DNA of 64,000 bases from Streptomyces anulatus (GCF_000721175.1 NZ_JOEZ01000001.1:248001-312000), one strand, 5' to 3'; positions 15,927 through 25,387 are shown, counted from the stretch's first letter. Notes: generated by a model from the letters alone, not told the origin. Numbers and translations are program-made.

Positions 15927-18694
15927 GCGAGCACCGTCGCAAAACGCCTCAGCCACAGGGTGGCGGGCGTGCCGCGGCCAGACGAGCCGCCCAGCAGTCG
16001 ACCGGACGCCGAGCAGTCCCGTCACGCAGAGCCACTTCTGCATCACCTTCCGAATCGCCGTCCGAGCCGCATGGTGGTGAGGAGCGCCAGTACGGCAGTC
16101 GCGCCGAGGCCCGCCGCGCGGCCCAGCGCGGCGGCCGACGGCGCGGCGCCGACGCCGACGCCGGGGGGCATGGCGCCGGCGGCGGTGGGGGCCGACGACG
16201 CGGTGGCGGTGGCGGTTCCGACGGCCCGGCGGGCCGGGGACGCGACAACGGCGGCCCCGGCAAGAAGCGCTTCATCGACTATCCGCGCTACGGCAGGTAC
16301 GGGTTCCGCCGCTGGGTGCCCTCGTGGAAGCTGGTGTCCGGGCTCTGCCTGGCGTTCCTCGGCCTGCTGATGGGCGTGGGGGGCATCTCGTACGCCTTGG
16401 TTTCCAAGCCGAACGTCAACGAAACGGCCGAGGCTCAGAACAACGTCTACTACTGGGCCGACGGCACGCAGATGGTGGCGACCGGTGGTGCGGTGAACCG
16501 TCAGATCCTCAAGTACGAGCAGATCCCGGTGGAGATGCGCAACGCCGTGATCTCGGCCGAGAACAAGAGCTTCAACTCGGACCGCGGCATCGACCCCATG
16601 GGCATCGGCCGGGCCCTGCTCAACATGGCCACGGGCGGTGAGACCCAAGGCGGCTCGACCATCACCCAGCAGTACGTGAAGAACTCCATGCTCACCCAGG
16701 ATCAGACGCTCAAGCGGAAGTTCCAGGAGCTCTTCATCACGCTCAAGGTCGCTGAGGAAGACTCCAAGGAAAAGGTGATGGCGGGCTACCTCAACGTCTC
16801 CTACTACGGACGTGGGGCCTCCGGGCTGCAGGCAGCGGCCCGCACGTACTACAACAAGGACGCCGGCCAGCTGAACGCGAGCGAGTGCGCCTTCCTGGCC
16901 ACCCTGCTCAAGGGTGCGAGCTACTACGACCCCGCCGGCGCCCCCCACATCGACAAGGACAACGCGACCGAGGCGAAGAACACCGAGCGGGCCAAGCTAC
17001 GTTGGGAGTGGATCCTCGACGAGCAGGTCAAGGACGGGCGCATGACGGCGGAGGACCGCGCCAAGTACACCAAGTTCCCCATGCCTCTGCCGCCGAAGAA
17101 GGACGCCAAGCTCGGCGGTCAGACCGGCTACCTCGTGGACCTCGCCAAGAAGTACTTCCTCGCCAACAACGACCAGGGCATCGACGCCAAGCAGCTCGAA
17201 CTGGGCGGCTTCGAGATCCACACCACCTTCCAGAAGAAGAGGGTGCAGCAGCTCGAAGCTGCGGTGAACAAGGTCTACAAGGCCAAGATCCGGCCCAAGG
17301 ACCGCCCCGAAACGGACACGCACGTCGAGTTCGGCGGCGCGTCCGTGGACGCGAAGACCGGCGCCATCATCGCCACGTACGGCGGCCAGGACGCCACCAC
17401 GCACTTCACGAACAACGCCGACGCCACAGGTGCCCAGGTCGGATCGACCTTCAAGCCCTTCGTACTGGCCGCGGCCATGCAGTACGGCGTGCGCGACCCG
17501 TCCAGGGGGCCGGAGCAGAGCAACTCCGAGCGCACCCAGGTCTCGCCGGAGAGCATCTACAACGGCGACAACAAGCTGCGGATCAAGGACTACACGGGCA
17601 AGATCTGGCTGAACCAGGACGACGAGGAGTGGCGTCAGACCAACGACGGCGACCAGGACTACGGCGACATCGACCTGCGGACGGCCATGGAGAAGTCCGC
17701 CAACTCCCCGTTCGTGCAGCTCGGCATGGACGTCGGTACGGACAAGGTCAAGGACGTCGCCGTCGCCTCCGGTCTGAAGGACGACACCTTCATGGCGGAC
17801 GCGACCGTCCCCTCGTTCTCCATCGGCACCTCGTCGCCCAGCGCCATCCGTATGGCGGGTTCCTACGCCACCTTCGCCACGAGCGGCCAGCAGAACGACA
17901 CCTACTCGGTGACCGAGGTGAAGGAGGGGGGCGTGACCGTCTACAAGCACAAGAAGACGCCCAAGCGCGCCTTCAGCCCGCTCATCGCCGACAACGTCAC
18001 GGACGTGCTGAAGAACGTCGTCGAGAACGGGACGGGCAAGCCCGCCCGGCTGGAGGGCCGTGAGGCCGCCGGCAAGACCGGTACGACGGACGGCAACCGT
18101 TCCGCCTGGTTCGTCGGGTACACGCCGCAGATCTCGACCGCCATCAGCATGTTCCGGCTCGACGACGACGAGACGAACAAAGAGCGCGAGTTCTTGAAGA
18201 TGTTCGGTACCGGTGGCGAGGAGAAGATCCACGGAAACTCGTTCCCGGCCTCCATCTGGCACGACTACATGACCGGGGCGATGAAGGGCAAGAAGGCCAT
18301 CTCCTTCCCGGAGCCGAAGGACCTGGGCGAGGCCGTGTGGGGCGGTGGCGCCGTCAGCCCCAGCCCGACGCCCAGTCCCACGCCTTCGGCGACGCCCTCC
18401 GAGGAGCCGACGCCGACCCCGACGCCCTCGCAGACCACCCCGAGCCCGACGCCGACGCCGAGCAAGACGTGCGGCATCTTCGACCCGAACTGCCAGTCGG
18501 CGAACGGCGGAGGCCAGAACGGTGGCGCGGACGGCGGGGGCGACAACACCGGAACGACCGACGGGGGCGACAACACCGGAACGACCGACGGGGGCGACAA
18601 CACCGGAACGACCGACGGCACTGACAACGGCGGTGCCCAGGGAGGCAACGGCAACCCAGGCGGAACCGGCTCGATCTGGGGCAACTCCGGATAG
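15923..18694 (+). CDS. Class A penicillin-binding protein (transglycosylase/transpeptidase)
   Basis: A 923-residue bifunctional PBP. It has an arginine-, glycine- and serine-rich cytoplasmic head of about 135 residues and one membrane anchor at about 136-160. The GT51 glycosyltransferase domain includes SAENKSFNSDRGIDPMG near 210 and GGSTITQQYVKN. The transpeptidase carries STFK near 507, SAN near 590 and KTGT near 717. The tail is proline/threonine rich and then glycine rich with three GDNTGTTDG repeats. It polymerises and cross-links peptidoglycan from lipid II at the outer membrane face. GAGGAG precedes the ATG, and the gene overlaps a small upstream ORF. Confidence 0.95.
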   Translation: MSEHRRKTPQPQGGGRAAARRAAQQSTGRRAVPSRRATSASPSESPSEPHGGEERQYGSRAEARRAAQRGGRRRGADADAGGHGAGGGGGRRRGGGGGSDGPAGRGRDNGGPGKKRFIDYPRYGRYGFRRWVPSWKLVSGLCLAFLGLLMGVGGISYALVSKPNVNETAEAQNNVYYWADGTQMVATGGAVNRQILKYEQIPVEMRNAVISAENKSFNSDRGIDPMGIGRALLNMATGGETQGGSTITQQYVKNSMLTQDQTLKRKFQELFITLKVAEEDSKEKVMAGYLNVSYYGRGASGLQAAARTYYNKDAGQLNASECAFLATLLKGASYYDPAGAPHIDKDNATEAKNTERAKLRWEWILDEQVKDGRMTAEDRAKYTKFPMPLPPKKDAKLGGQTGYLVDLAKKYFLANNDQGIDAKQLELGGFEIHTTFQKKRVQQLEAAVNKVYKAKIRPKDRPETDTHVEFGGASVDAKTGAIIATYGGQDATTHFTNNADATGAQVGSTFKPFVLAAAMQYGVRDPSRGPEQSNSERTQVSPESIYNGDNKLRIKDYTGKIWLNQDDEEWRQTNDGDQDYGDIDLRTAMEKSANSPFVQLGMDVGTDKVKDVAVASGLKDDTFMADATVPSFSIGTSSPSAIRMAGSYATFATSGQQNDTYSVTEVKEGGVTVYKHKKTPKRAFSPLIADNVTDVLKNVVENGTGKPARLEGREAAGKTGTTDGNRSAWFVGYTPQISTAISMFRLDDDETNKEREFLKMFGTGGEEKIHGNSFPASIWHDYMTGAMKGKKAISFPEPKDLGEAVWGGGAVSPSPTPSPTPSATPSEEPTPTPTPSQTTPSPTPTPSKTCGIFDPNCQSANGGGQNGGADGGGDNTGTTDGGDNTGTTDGGDNTGTTDGTDNGGAQGGNGNPGGTGSIWGNSG
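18541..18618 (+). repeat. 27-bp tandem repeats in the PBP tail
   Basis: Two perfect 27-bp units (18541-18567, 18568-18594) and a 24-bp partial third (18595-18618). Each encodes GDNTGTTDG in the glycine-rich extracellular tail of the PBP. Copy number may vary between strains. Confidence 0.85.
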
Positions 18695-18737
18695 TCGCAC
18701 CGCAGGCCGGGACGACCCGCAGGGGCCGGCCCGACAC

Positions 18738-18785
18738 AGCGGCGAGGGCCGCCGCACCCGCAGGGGTGCGGCGGCCCTCGCCGCT
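18738..18785 (+). terminator. Terminator after the class A PBP gene
   Basis: A 22-bp perfect stem (18738-18759 with 18764-18785) with a 4-nt loop, located 44 bp after the PBP stop. Confidence 0.9.
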
Positions 18786-18878
18786 TTCCCGGCGGCACAC
18801 GGCGTCCCGGACTCTCCTGCCGTGTCCCCCGGGCGGTTCCCTGCCCCGGGCACAGCCCTGTACGGCAGGATGTGCGGC

Positions 18879-20384
18879 ATGCCAAGCCCCAGCGCAGAAG
18901 ACACGAGCGTGCACCAGGAGCGGCCCGTCGTGCGGCCCACCGATCAGGACGAGGTCGCGGCGGCCGGCAGCGAGCTGTTCGGTGGCCGGGTGGGACGCTG
19001 GGCACGCCTCGGCGACGGTCCGCTCACGCCGGTACGCGTCGTCGCGCTGGTCATGATCGGGATGTTCGCCCTCGGCATGGTGCAGAAGGTCCCCTGCTAC
19101 GAATGGGCCTGGTTCCGCGGGGCCACCTCGCAGTACACGCACGCCTGCTACTCCGACATCCCGCACCTCTTTCTGGGACGCGGGTTCGCCGACGGCCTGG
19201 TGCCGTACTTCGACCGGCTGAGCGGCGACATGCAGTACCTGGAATACCCCGTGCTGACCGGGGTGTTCATGCAGGTGGCGGCCTGGCTGACGCTGACCCC
19301 GGACAGCGACCCCATCCAGCAGCGCGAGCAGATGTACTGGATGGTCAACGCGGGCATGCTGATGATCTGCGCGGTCGTCGTCGCCGTGTGCACCGTACGC
19401 ACGCACCGCCGCCGCCCCTGGGACGGTCTCCTGGTCGCGCTGGCCCCCGCCTTCGTCCTCACCGCGACCATCAACTGGGACCTGCTGGCCGTCGCCCTGA
19501 CGGCCGCGGCGATGCTCATGTGGTCCCGGGGCCGGGTGCTCGCGTTCGGCATCCTCATTGGCCTGGCGACGGCCGCCAAGCTCTACCCCGTCCTGCTGCT
19601 CGGCCCGCTCCTGGTGCTCTGCTGGCGGGCGGGCAGGTGGCGCGAGTTCGGTACGGCCCTGCTGGGTGCCGGGGCCGCCTGGCTGGTGGTGAACCTGCCG
19701 GTGATGCTCTTCGCCCCCGAGGGATGGCGGAAGTTCTACACCTTCAGCCAGGAGCGGCCCATCGACTTCGGCTCGTTCTGGCTGATCATCACCCAGCGCA
19801 CCGGCAAGCCCATCGACGTGGAGACGGTCAACACCGCCTCGGTCGTTCTGATGGTCGTGTTCTGCGCGGGCATCGCGGGCCTGGCCCTGTCCGCGGCCCG
19901 CCGGCCGCGCTTCGCCCAGCTGGCGTTCCTGGTGGTGGCCGCGTTCATCCTGACGAACAAGGTCTACTCACCGCAGTACGTGCTCTGGCTGATCCCGCTG
20001 GCCGTCCTGGCCCGGCCGCGCTGGCGCGACTTCCTCATCTGGCAGGCCTGCGAGGTCATGTACTTCCTCGGGATCTGGTTCTACCTCGCCTACACGAGCG
20101 GCGGGGACAAGCACCAGGGACTGCCGCAGGAGGGCTACCAGGTCGCGATCGCCCTGCACCTGCTGGGCACGCTGTACCTGTGCGCGCTGATCGTCCGGGA
20201 CATCCTCCTGCCGGAGAAGGACCCGGTGCGCAGGGACGGGTCGGACGACCCGTCGGGCGGTGTCCTCGACGGGGCTCCGGACGCGTTCGTGCTGGCTCCC
20301 GAGACCCGTCCGTCCGGGCACACGGCCCGGACGGTCACGGGACCCCGGGTGGAGTGGGGCGCCGCGTCCACCCGGGACGTCTGA
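18879..20384 (+). CDS. Polyprenyl-phosphate-dependent membrane glycosyltransferase, GT87-like
   Basis: A 501-residue integral membrane protein with a cytoplasmic head of about 50 residues and roughly 10-12 helices. An extracytoplasmic loop carries DRLSGDMQYLEYPVLTG, the acidic motif position seen in GT-C glycosyltransferases of the GT87/PimE type. These use polyprenyl-phosphate sugars to decorate envelope lipids or proteins. The ATG at 18879 lacks a Shine-Dalgarno sequence and follows CAGGAT by seven bases (leaderless pattern); an ATG at 18870 is an alternative. Sugar and acceptor are unknown. Confidence 0.8.
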   Translation: MPSPSAEDTSVHQERPVVRPTDQDEVAAAGSELFGGRVGRWARLGDGPLTPVRVVALVMIGMFALGMVQKVPCYEWAWFRGATSQYTHACYSDIPHLFLGRGFADGLVPYFDRLSGDMQYLEYPVLTGVFMQVAAWLTLTPDSDPIQQREQMYWMVNAGMLMICAVVVAVCTVRTHRRRPWDGLLVALAPAFVLTATINWDLLAVALTAAAMLMWSRGRVLAFGILIGLATAAKLYPVLLLGPLLVLCWRAGRWREFGTALLGAGAAWLVVNLPVMLFAPEGWRKFYTFSQERPIDFGSFWLIITQRTGKPIDVETVNTASVVLMVVFCAGIAGLALSAARRPRFAQLAFLVVAAFILTNKVYSPQYVLWLIPLAVLARPRWRDFLIWQACEVMYFLGIWFYLAYTSGGDKHQGLPQEGYQVAIALHLLGTLYLCALIVRDILLPEKDPVRRDGSDDPSGGVLDGAPDAFVLAPETRPSGHTARTVTGPRVEWGAASTRDV

Positions 20385-20414
20385 CCCGGGGGGCGGCTTC
20401 TCGGGACCGGCGGC

Positions 20415-21446
20415 TCAGCGGTCGACGAGCCGGTCGTACTGGGTGGTCGTGTGGCGCAGGTGGGCGACCAGCTCGTCACCGACCCGCGGTTCCTGGGCGT
20501 CCGAGGGCACGAACAGGATCGACACCTGCATGTGCGGCGGCTCGGCGAACCAGCGCTGCTTGCCCGCCCAGACGAACGGCGACAGGTTGCGGTTGACCGT
20601 GGCCAGGCCCGCGCGGGCGACGCCCTTGGCCCGCGGCATCACGCCGTGCAGCGCCTTGGGCGCCTCCAGGCCGACTCCGTGGGACGTACCGCCGGCCACG
20701 ACGACCAGCCAGCCGTCGGACGCGGCCTTCTGCTGGCGGTAGCCGAACCGGTCGCCCTTGACGACCGGGGTGACGTCGAGGACGGCCCCCCGGTATTCGG
20801 TGGCCTCGTGGTCGCCGAGCCAGAGCCGGGTGCCGATACGGGCGCGGAAGCGGGTCTGCGGGAACTGCTGCTGGAGCCGGGCCAACTCCTCGGCGCGCAG
20901 ATGGCTGACGAACATGGTGTGCAGCGGCAGCCGGGCCGCGCGCAGCCGGTCCATCCAGCCGATGACCTCCTCGACGGCGTCGGAGCCGTCGGTGCGGTCC
21001 AGCGGCAGGTGCAGGGCGAAGCCTTCGAGCCGTACGTCCTCGATCGCCGCGTGCAGTTGCCCGAGCTCTTCCTCCCTGACGCCGTGGCGCTTCATCGAGC
21101 TCATGCACTCGATGACGACCCGGGCGCCCACCAGGGCGTGCACCCCGTCGACGGAGGAGACGGACCGGATGACGCGATCCGGCAGCGGTACGGGCTCCTC
21201 ACCGCGCCGGAACGGGGTCAGGACGAGCAGGTCGCCGCTGAACCAGTCCTTGATCCGGGCCGCCTCGTAGGTCGTCCCGACGGCGAGGGTGTCGGATCCG
21301 AAGCGGATCGTCTCGTCGGCGAGGCGCTCGTGTCCGAAGCCGTAGCCGTTGCCCTTGCAGACGGGTACGAGACCGGGGAACTGGTCGATCACGGACTTCT
21401 GGTGCGCCCGCCAGCGCGCGGTGTCGACGTAGAGGGAGAGCGCCAT
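20415..21446 (-). CDS. Alanine racemase-like PLP-dependent protein
   Basis: A 343-residue fold-type III PLP protein. The N-terminal barrel carries CKGNGYGFG near residue 30, matching the PLP-lysine motif of alanine racemases (VKANAYGHG type). The C-terminal part is short and I do not find the GYGDG-type segment with the second catalytic tyrosine, so racemase activity is uncertain. It lies 88 bp after femX on the same strand, and the pair probably forms an operon. A role in supplying or processing an amino acid for peptidoglycan bridges is inferred from that linkage. Start ATG with AAAGG at a long spacing. Confidence 0.8.
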   Translation of the reverse strand: MALSLYVDTARWRAHQKSVIDQFPGLVPVCKGNGYGFGHERLADETIRFGSDTLAVGTTYEAARIKDWFSGDLLVLTPFRRGEEPVPLPDRVIRSVSSVDGVHALVGARVVIECMSSMKRHGVREEELGQLHAAIEDVRLEGFALHLPLDRTDGSDAVEEVIGWMDRLRAARLPLHTMFVSHLRAEELARLQQQFPQTRFRARIGTRLWLGDHEATEYRGAVLDVTPVVKGDRFGYRQQKAASDGWLVVVAGGTSHGVGLEAPKALHGVMPRAKGVARAGLATVNRNLSPFVWAGKQRWFAEPPHMQVSILFVPSDAQEPRVGDELVAHLRHTTTQYDRLVDR

Positions 21447-21533
21447 GGCGGCCCGGGACCTTTCTGTGGCTGCGGTGAATCAGGAACGTACGGTGTGCCG
21501 AGATGTGCCGGCCCAGGTATGCAGTGAAGCGGA

Positions 21534-22652
21534 TCAGCGGCGCGACATATAGATGTCGAGCGCCTTGTGGAGCAGCTTGTTGAGCGGGAAGTCCCACTCG
21601 CCGACGTACTCGACGGCCTCGCCGCCGGTGCCGACCTTGAACTGGATCAGGCCGAAGAGGTGGTCGGTCTCGTCCAGCGAGTCGCTGATCCCGCGCAGGT
21701 CGTAGACGGTCGCGCCCATCGCGTAGCTGTCGCGCAGCATGCGCCACTGCATCGCGTTCGACGGCCGGACCTCGCGCCCGATGTTGTCGGAGGCGCCGTA
21801 GGAGTACCAGACGTGTCCGCCGACGACGAGCATCGTGGCCGCGGAGAGGTTCACGCCGTTGTGGCGGGCGAAGTAGAGCCGCATCCGGTTAGGGTCCTCG
21901 GTGTTGAGGACGGTCCACATGCGCTGGAAGTACGAGAGCGGGCGCGGCCGGAAGTGGTCGCGCACGGCGGTGATCTCGTAGAGCCGCTGCCACTCGGCCA
22001 GGTCCTCGTAACCGCCCTGGACGACCTCGACACCGGCCTTGTCGGCCTTCTTGATGTTGCGGCGCCACAGCTGGTTGAAGCCCTTGAGGACGTCCTCCAG
22101 CGAGCGGTTGGCCAGCGGCACCTGGAAGACGTAGCGGGGCTGTACGTCACCGAATCCGGCGCCGCCGTCCTCGCCCTGCTGCCAGCCCATCTTCCGCAGC
22201 CGGTCCGCGACCTCGAAGGCGCGCGGCTCGATGTGCGTGGCCTCGACGTCGCGCAGGCGCTTCACGTCCGGGTCCTGGATGCCGGACTTGATGGCCGCCG
22301 AGTCCCAGCGGCGGATGACCACCGGCGGGCCCATCTTCACGGAGAAGGCGCCCTGCTGCTTGAGGTGGGCGAGCATCGGCTGGAGCCAGTCGTCCAGGTT
22401 CGGCGCGTACCAGTTGATGACCGGGCCCTCAGGGAGGTAGGCCAGGTAGCGCTTGATCTTGGGCAGCTGGCGGTACAGGACGAGGCCGGCGCCGACGATC
22501 TCGCCGTTCTTGTCGAACCAGCCCAGGTTCTCCGAGCGCCATTCGGTCTTCACATCAGCCCACGCCGGGACCTGGCAGTGACTGGCCGAGGGCAGGCTCT
22601 GGATGTACGCCAGATGCTGCTCTCGGCTGATGGTCCTCAGGGTCAGGCTCAT
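21534..22652 (-). CDS. femX: FemX-type lipid II:glycine aminoacyltransferase
   Basis: A 372-residue Fem/MurM-family protein of tandem GNAT-like folds. Visible parts include LAYLPEGPVINWYAP, RRNIKKADKAGVEV and WYSYGASDNIGREVRPSNAM in the second fold. Fem proteins use aminoacyl-tRNA to add the bridge amino acid to lipid II; in Streptomyces the FemX orthologue adds glycine to the diaminopimelate side chain and is essential. The ATG follows GAGGAG. It is followed by the racemase-like gene. Confidence 0.92.
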   Translation of the reverse strand: MSLTLRTISREQHLAYIQSLPSASHCQVPAWADVKTEWRSENLGWFDKNGEIVGAGLVLYRQLPKIKRYLAYLPEGPVINWYAPNLDDWLQPMLAHLKQQGAFSVKMGPPVVIRRWDSAAIKSGIQDPDVKRLRDVEATHIEPRAFEVADRLRKMGWQQGEDGGAGFGDVQPRYVFQVPLANRSLEDVLKGFNQLWRRNIKKADKAGVEVVQGGYEDLAEWQRLYEITAVRDHFRPRPLSYFQRMWTVLNTEDPNRMRLYFARHNGVNLSAATMLVVGGHVWYSYGASDNIGREVRPSNAMQWRMLRDSYAMGATVYDLRGISDSLDETDHLFGLIQFKVGTGGEAVEYVGEWDFPLNKLLHKALDIYMSRR

Positions 22653-22767
22653 GCGGGGCGCTCCTCGGCAGGTGTGTCCCCATCGGTCAGGGGCTCCGGC
22701 TCTCGCGCCGAAGCCTACTGTGACCGAGGGGCGCCCGGCCTTGCTCCGGGGGGCCGGAATGGACGGC

Positions 22768-22803
22768 GGGCCGGTGCGGGCACCCGAGCGCCCGCACCGG
22801 CCC
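22768..22803 (-). terminator. Terminator after small membrane protein gene
   Basis: A 14-bp perfect inverted repeat (22768-22781 with 22790-22803) downstream of the minus-strand gene ending at 22837. Confidence 0.85.
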
Positions 22804-22836
22804 GTACTCCGGCCGTCGCTCCGACCGGTGCTCCGG

Positions 22837-23178
22837 TCAGGTGATCACGCCGCCGAAGAGGCCGCCGTGGGCCATGCCGAGGTAGAAGCCGACCGCGGAG
22901 GCCCCGAGACCCATGATCAGGCCGAACCTCTCCCAGGTGGTCTTCGAGATGTACTGACCGTAGGCGCCGGTCAGAATTCCGATGAGCCCAGCCCAGGAGC
23001 TGATCAGGTGCAGATGGTGGAACATCGCCGTGACGAACGCGAGGATGCCGAGCACCCCGGTCACCACCATCAGGACGTCCTGGACGGGATGCGGTCTGCC
23101 GTCCGTCGCGAAGAGCGAACCGGTGGCGCTGCGGCCGGTCGAGGACCGGGAGCCGGCGGGGCGAATGGTCTGTGCCAT
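22837..23178 (-). CDS. Small integral membrane protein
   Basis: A 113-residue protein with a basic/serine-rich cytoplasmic start and about three hydrophobic segments from residue 35 (VLMVVTGVLGILAFVTAMF) to the C-terminus. AGGAGG precedes the ATG at good spacing, and a strong terminator follows. It is divergent from the rpsF operon. I recognise no functional domain; its position between femX and rpsF is seen in other Streptomyces. Confidence 0.8.
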   Translation of the reverse strand: MAQTIRPAGSRSSTGRSATGSLFATDGRPHPVQDVLMVVTGVLGILAFVTAMFHHLHLISSWAGLIGILTGAYGQYISKTTWERFGLIMGLGASAVGFYLGMAHGGLFGGVIT

Positions 23179-23292
23179 GGAGTACCTCCTGGCCGGACGG
23201 ATGGGCGGGTGAATCCAGCGCCTCCCGCACCGCGGCGGGTGTAGCGCCTCTCACACCGCATCTGTCTCGATTGTGCCCTCTGAGCTCCTGAT

Positions 23293-23322
23293 TTCAACCG
23301 GAAGCCGGTCTACGGGTAGTCT
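23293..23322 (+). promoter_or_regulatory. Putative promoter of the rpsF-ssb-rpsR-rplI operon
   Basis: TTCAAC (23293-23298) and TAGTCT (23317-23322) with 18-bp spacing resemble a vegetative -35/-10 pair. It lies about 190 bp upstream of rpsF, leaving room for a structured leader. Confidence 0.5.
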
Positions 23323-23410
23323 GTACGGTCTGCACCGGTGTCTGCCCAGGCCAGCACGGCGAGCCTCTACCCGAACCCCCACTCCGGGATCGTTCGGGAG
23401 CTGATTGTCA

Positions 23411-23445
23411 GTGCCGGGTGTTCTCCTCGGGAACACCGTTGCAAC
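23411..23445 (+). ncRNA. Possible rpsF leader stem-loop (S6:S18 autoregulation)
   Basis: A 7-bp stem (23417-23423 with 23431-23437) with a 7-nt loop, flanked on the 5' side by CCG, lies in the rpsF 5' leader. Leaders that bind the S6:S18 complex use a bulged CCG near a short stem. The match here is suggestive only. Confidence 0.3.
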
Positions 23446-23510
23446 ACGCATCACGACCCTCCTGCCACGGAACGACCGTGGCCGCTGAGTCCAAAGGAGG
23501 TGGGTTCCAC

Positions 23511-23801
23511 ATGCGTCACTACGAGGTGATGGTCATCCTCGACCCCGATCTCGAGGAGCGAGCAGTCTCCCCGCTGATCGAGAACTTCCTCTCCGTCGTC
23601 CGTGAGGGCGACGGAAAGGTGGAGAAGGTCGACACCTGGGGCCGTCGTCGGCTCGCCTACGAGATCAAGAAGAAGCCCGAGGGCATCTACTCGGTCATCG
23701 ACCTGCAGGCCGAGCCTGCGGTCGTCAAGGAGCTCGACCGCCAGATGAACCTGAACGAGTCGGTCCTCCGGACCAAGGTCCTCCGTCCCGAGATCCACTG
23801 A
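23511..23801 (+). CDS. rpsF: 30S ribosomal protein S6
   Basis: A 96-residue S6 protein beginning [19 protein letters not shown], with the conserved [18 protein letters not shown]. It binds the 30S platform together with S18, encoded two genes downstream. The start is fixed by AAAGGAGGTGG upstream. First gene of the rpsF-ssb-rpsR-rplI operon. Confidence 0.98.
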   Translation: MRHYEVMVILDPDLEERAVSPLIENFLSVVREGDGKVEKVDTWGRRRLAYEIKKKPEGIYSVIDLQAEPAVVKELDRQMNLNESVLRTKVLRPEIH

Positions 23802-23875
23802 GCATCTAGCTCAGCGGTTTTCGGGTCCGAGTAGCAGCAAGCAGCCAGAAGCAATCCCCGCCGAGAGGTTCACCC

Positions 23876-24502
23876 ATGGCAGGCGAGACCGTCATCACGG
23901 TCGTCGGCAATCTCGTCGACGACCCCGAGCTGCGCTTCACCCCGTCCGGTGCGGCGGTCGCGAAGTTCCGTGTCGCGTCCACTCCCCGCATCTTCGACCG
24001 GCAGACCAATGAGTGGAAGGACGGCGAAGGCCTGTTCCTCACCTGCTCGGTCTGGCGTCAGGCGGCGGAGAACGTCGCGGAGTCGCTCCAGCGAGGCATG
24101 CGCGTCGTCGTGCAGGGCCGGCTGAAGCAGCGGTCCTACGAGGACCGTGAGGGTGTCAAGCGCACGGTCTACGAGCTGGACGTCGAGGAAGTCGGCCCCA
24201 GCCTCAAGAACGCCACGGCCAAGGTCACCAAGACCACCGGTCGCGGCGGTCAGGGCGGCCAGGGTGGATACGGCGGCGGCCAGCAGGGCGGCGGTAACTG
24301 GGGCGGCGGTCCCGGTGGCGGCGGCCAGCAGGGCGCCGGCGGTGCACCCGCCGACGACCCGTGGGCGACCGGTGCGCCGGCAGGCGGCCAGGGCGGCGGG
24401 GGACAGCAGGGCGGCGGAGGCGGCTGGGGCGGAAGCTCCGGCGGTTCCGGCGGCTCCGGCGGTGCCTCTGGCGGCGGCTACTCGGACGAGCCTCCCTTCT
24501 AG
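23876..24502 (+). CDS. ssb: Single-stranded DNA-binding protein
   Basis: A 208-residue SSB. The OB fold occupies about residues 1-110 ([20 protein letters not shown]). A long glycine/glutamine-rich linker follows, then the acidic tip DEPPF that docks replication and repair partners. It protects single-stranded DNA during replication. It sits between rpsF and rpsR in the conserved operon, so it is probably the main replicative SSB. GAGAGG precedes the ATG. Confidence 0.98.
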   Translation: MAGETVITVVGNLVDDPELRFTPSGAAVAKFRVASTPRIFDRQTNEWKDGEGLFLTCSVWRQAAENVAESLQRGMRVVVQGRLKQRSYEDREGVKRTVYELDVEEVGPSLKNATAKVTKTTGRGGQGGQGGYGGGQQGGGNWGGGPGGGGQQGAGGAPADDPWATGAPAGGQGGGGQQGGGGGWGGSSGGSGGSGGASGGGYSDEPPF

Positions 24503-24545
24503 GGCTGCTCGTACCCCCACTTCTTGATCACACAGGAGAAACACC

Positions 24546-24782
24546 ATGGCGAAGCCGCCTGTGCGCAAGCCTAAGAAGAAGGTCTGCGCGTTCTGCAAGG
24601 ACAAGACCCAGTACGTGGACTACAAGGACACGAACATGCTGCGGAAGTTCATTTCCGACCGCGGCAAGATCCGTGCCCGCCGCGTCACCGGCAACTGCAC
24701 GCAGCACCAGCGTGACGTCGCCACGGCAGTCAAGAACAGCCGTGAGATGGCGCTGCTGCCCTACACGTCCACCGCGCGATAA
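24546..24782 (+). CDS. rpsR: 30S ribosomal protein S18, cysteine-containing (C+) form
   Basis: A 78-residue S18 with CAFC at residues 14-17 and a further cysteine in TGNCTQHQ, i.e. the zinc-binding form. Genomes of this genus usually carry a second, zinc-free S18 elsewhere. AGGAGAAACACC precedes the ATG. Third gene of the operon; it partners with S6. Confidence 0.97.
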   Translation: MAKPPVRKPKKKVCAFCKDKTQYVDYKDTNMLRKFISDRGKIRARRVTGNCTQHQRDVATAVKNSREMALLPYTSTAR

Positions 24783-24800
24783 GGGAAGGGTGACAAGAGC

Positions 24801-25247
24801 ATGAAGATCATCCTCACCCACGAGGTCTCCGGCCTCGGTGCCGCCGGCGACGTCGTCGACGTCAAGGACGGGTACGCCCGCAACTACCTGGTTCCGCGTG
24901 GCTTTGCCATTCGCTGGACCAAGGGCGGCGAGAAGGACGTGGCGCAGATCCGCCGCGCCCGCAAGATCCACGAGATCGCGACGATCGAGCAGGCCAACGA
25001 GATCAAGGCCAAGCTCGAGGGCGTGAAGGTCCGTCTGGCTGTTCGCTCCGGCGACGCCGGCCGTCTCTTCGGCTCCGTGACCCCGGCCGACATCGCCTCG
25101 GCGATCAAGGCTGCCGGTGGTCCCGACGTCGACAAGCGTCGCGTCGAGCTCGGCTCGCCGATCAAGACGCTCGGCGGACACCAGGTGTCCGTCCGTCTGC
25201 ACCCCGAGGTCGCAGCGAAGCTCGGTGTCGAGGTCGTTGCTGCCTAA
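24801..25247 (+). CDS. rplI: 50S ribosomal protein L9
   Basis: A 148-residue L9 starting [19 protein letters not shown], with the N-terminal domain, a connecting helix and the C-terminal RNA-binding domain. It binds 23S rRNA domain V. Last gene of the rpsF operon, 18 bp after rpsR, and closed by a strong terminator. Confidence 0.98.
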   Translation: MKIILTHEVSGLGAAGDVVDVKDGYARNYLVPRGFAIRWTKGGEKDVAQIRRARKIHEIATIEQANEIKAKLEGVKVRLAVRSGDAGRLFGSVTPADIASAIKAAGGPDVDKRRVELGSPIKTLGGHQVSVRLHPEVAAKLGVEVVAA

Positions 25248-25266
25248 GGGCAGAGCTCAGCTGAGT

Positions 25267-25305
25267 CAGTGAAGGGCCGCACCCAGTGGGTGCGGCCCTT
25301 CACTG
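25267..25305. terminator. Terminator after rplI
   Basis: A 19-bp left arm ends at 25285 and its perfect complement runs 25287-25305. The hairpin lies between convergent rplI and the MATE gene and is followed within two bases by the first of three parS-type sites. Confidence 0.9.
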
Positions 25306-25306
25306 T

Positions 25307-25320
25307 GTTTCACGTGAAGC
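25307..25320. other. parS: Degenerate parS site
   Basis: GTTTCACGTGAAGC, one mismatch (A to G at position 13) from the parS palindrome. First of a triplet spaced 23 and 25 bp apart. Confidence 0.75.
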
Positions 25321-25329
25321 CTTCGCTGT

Positions 25330-25343
25330 GTTTCACGTGAAAC
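25330..25343. other. parS: parS site
   Basis: Exact GTTTCACGTGAAAC, second of the triplet between rplI and the MATE gene. Confidence 0.92.
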
Positions 25344-25354
25344 AACCCCGGAAC

Positions 25355-25368
25355 GTTTCACGTGAAAC
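25355..25368. other. parS: parS site
   Basis: Exact GTTTCACGTGAAAC, third of the triplet, 20 bp from the end of the MATE gene. Confidence 0.92.
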
Positions 25369-25387
25369 AGCTCGTGCGATGTGTCGC

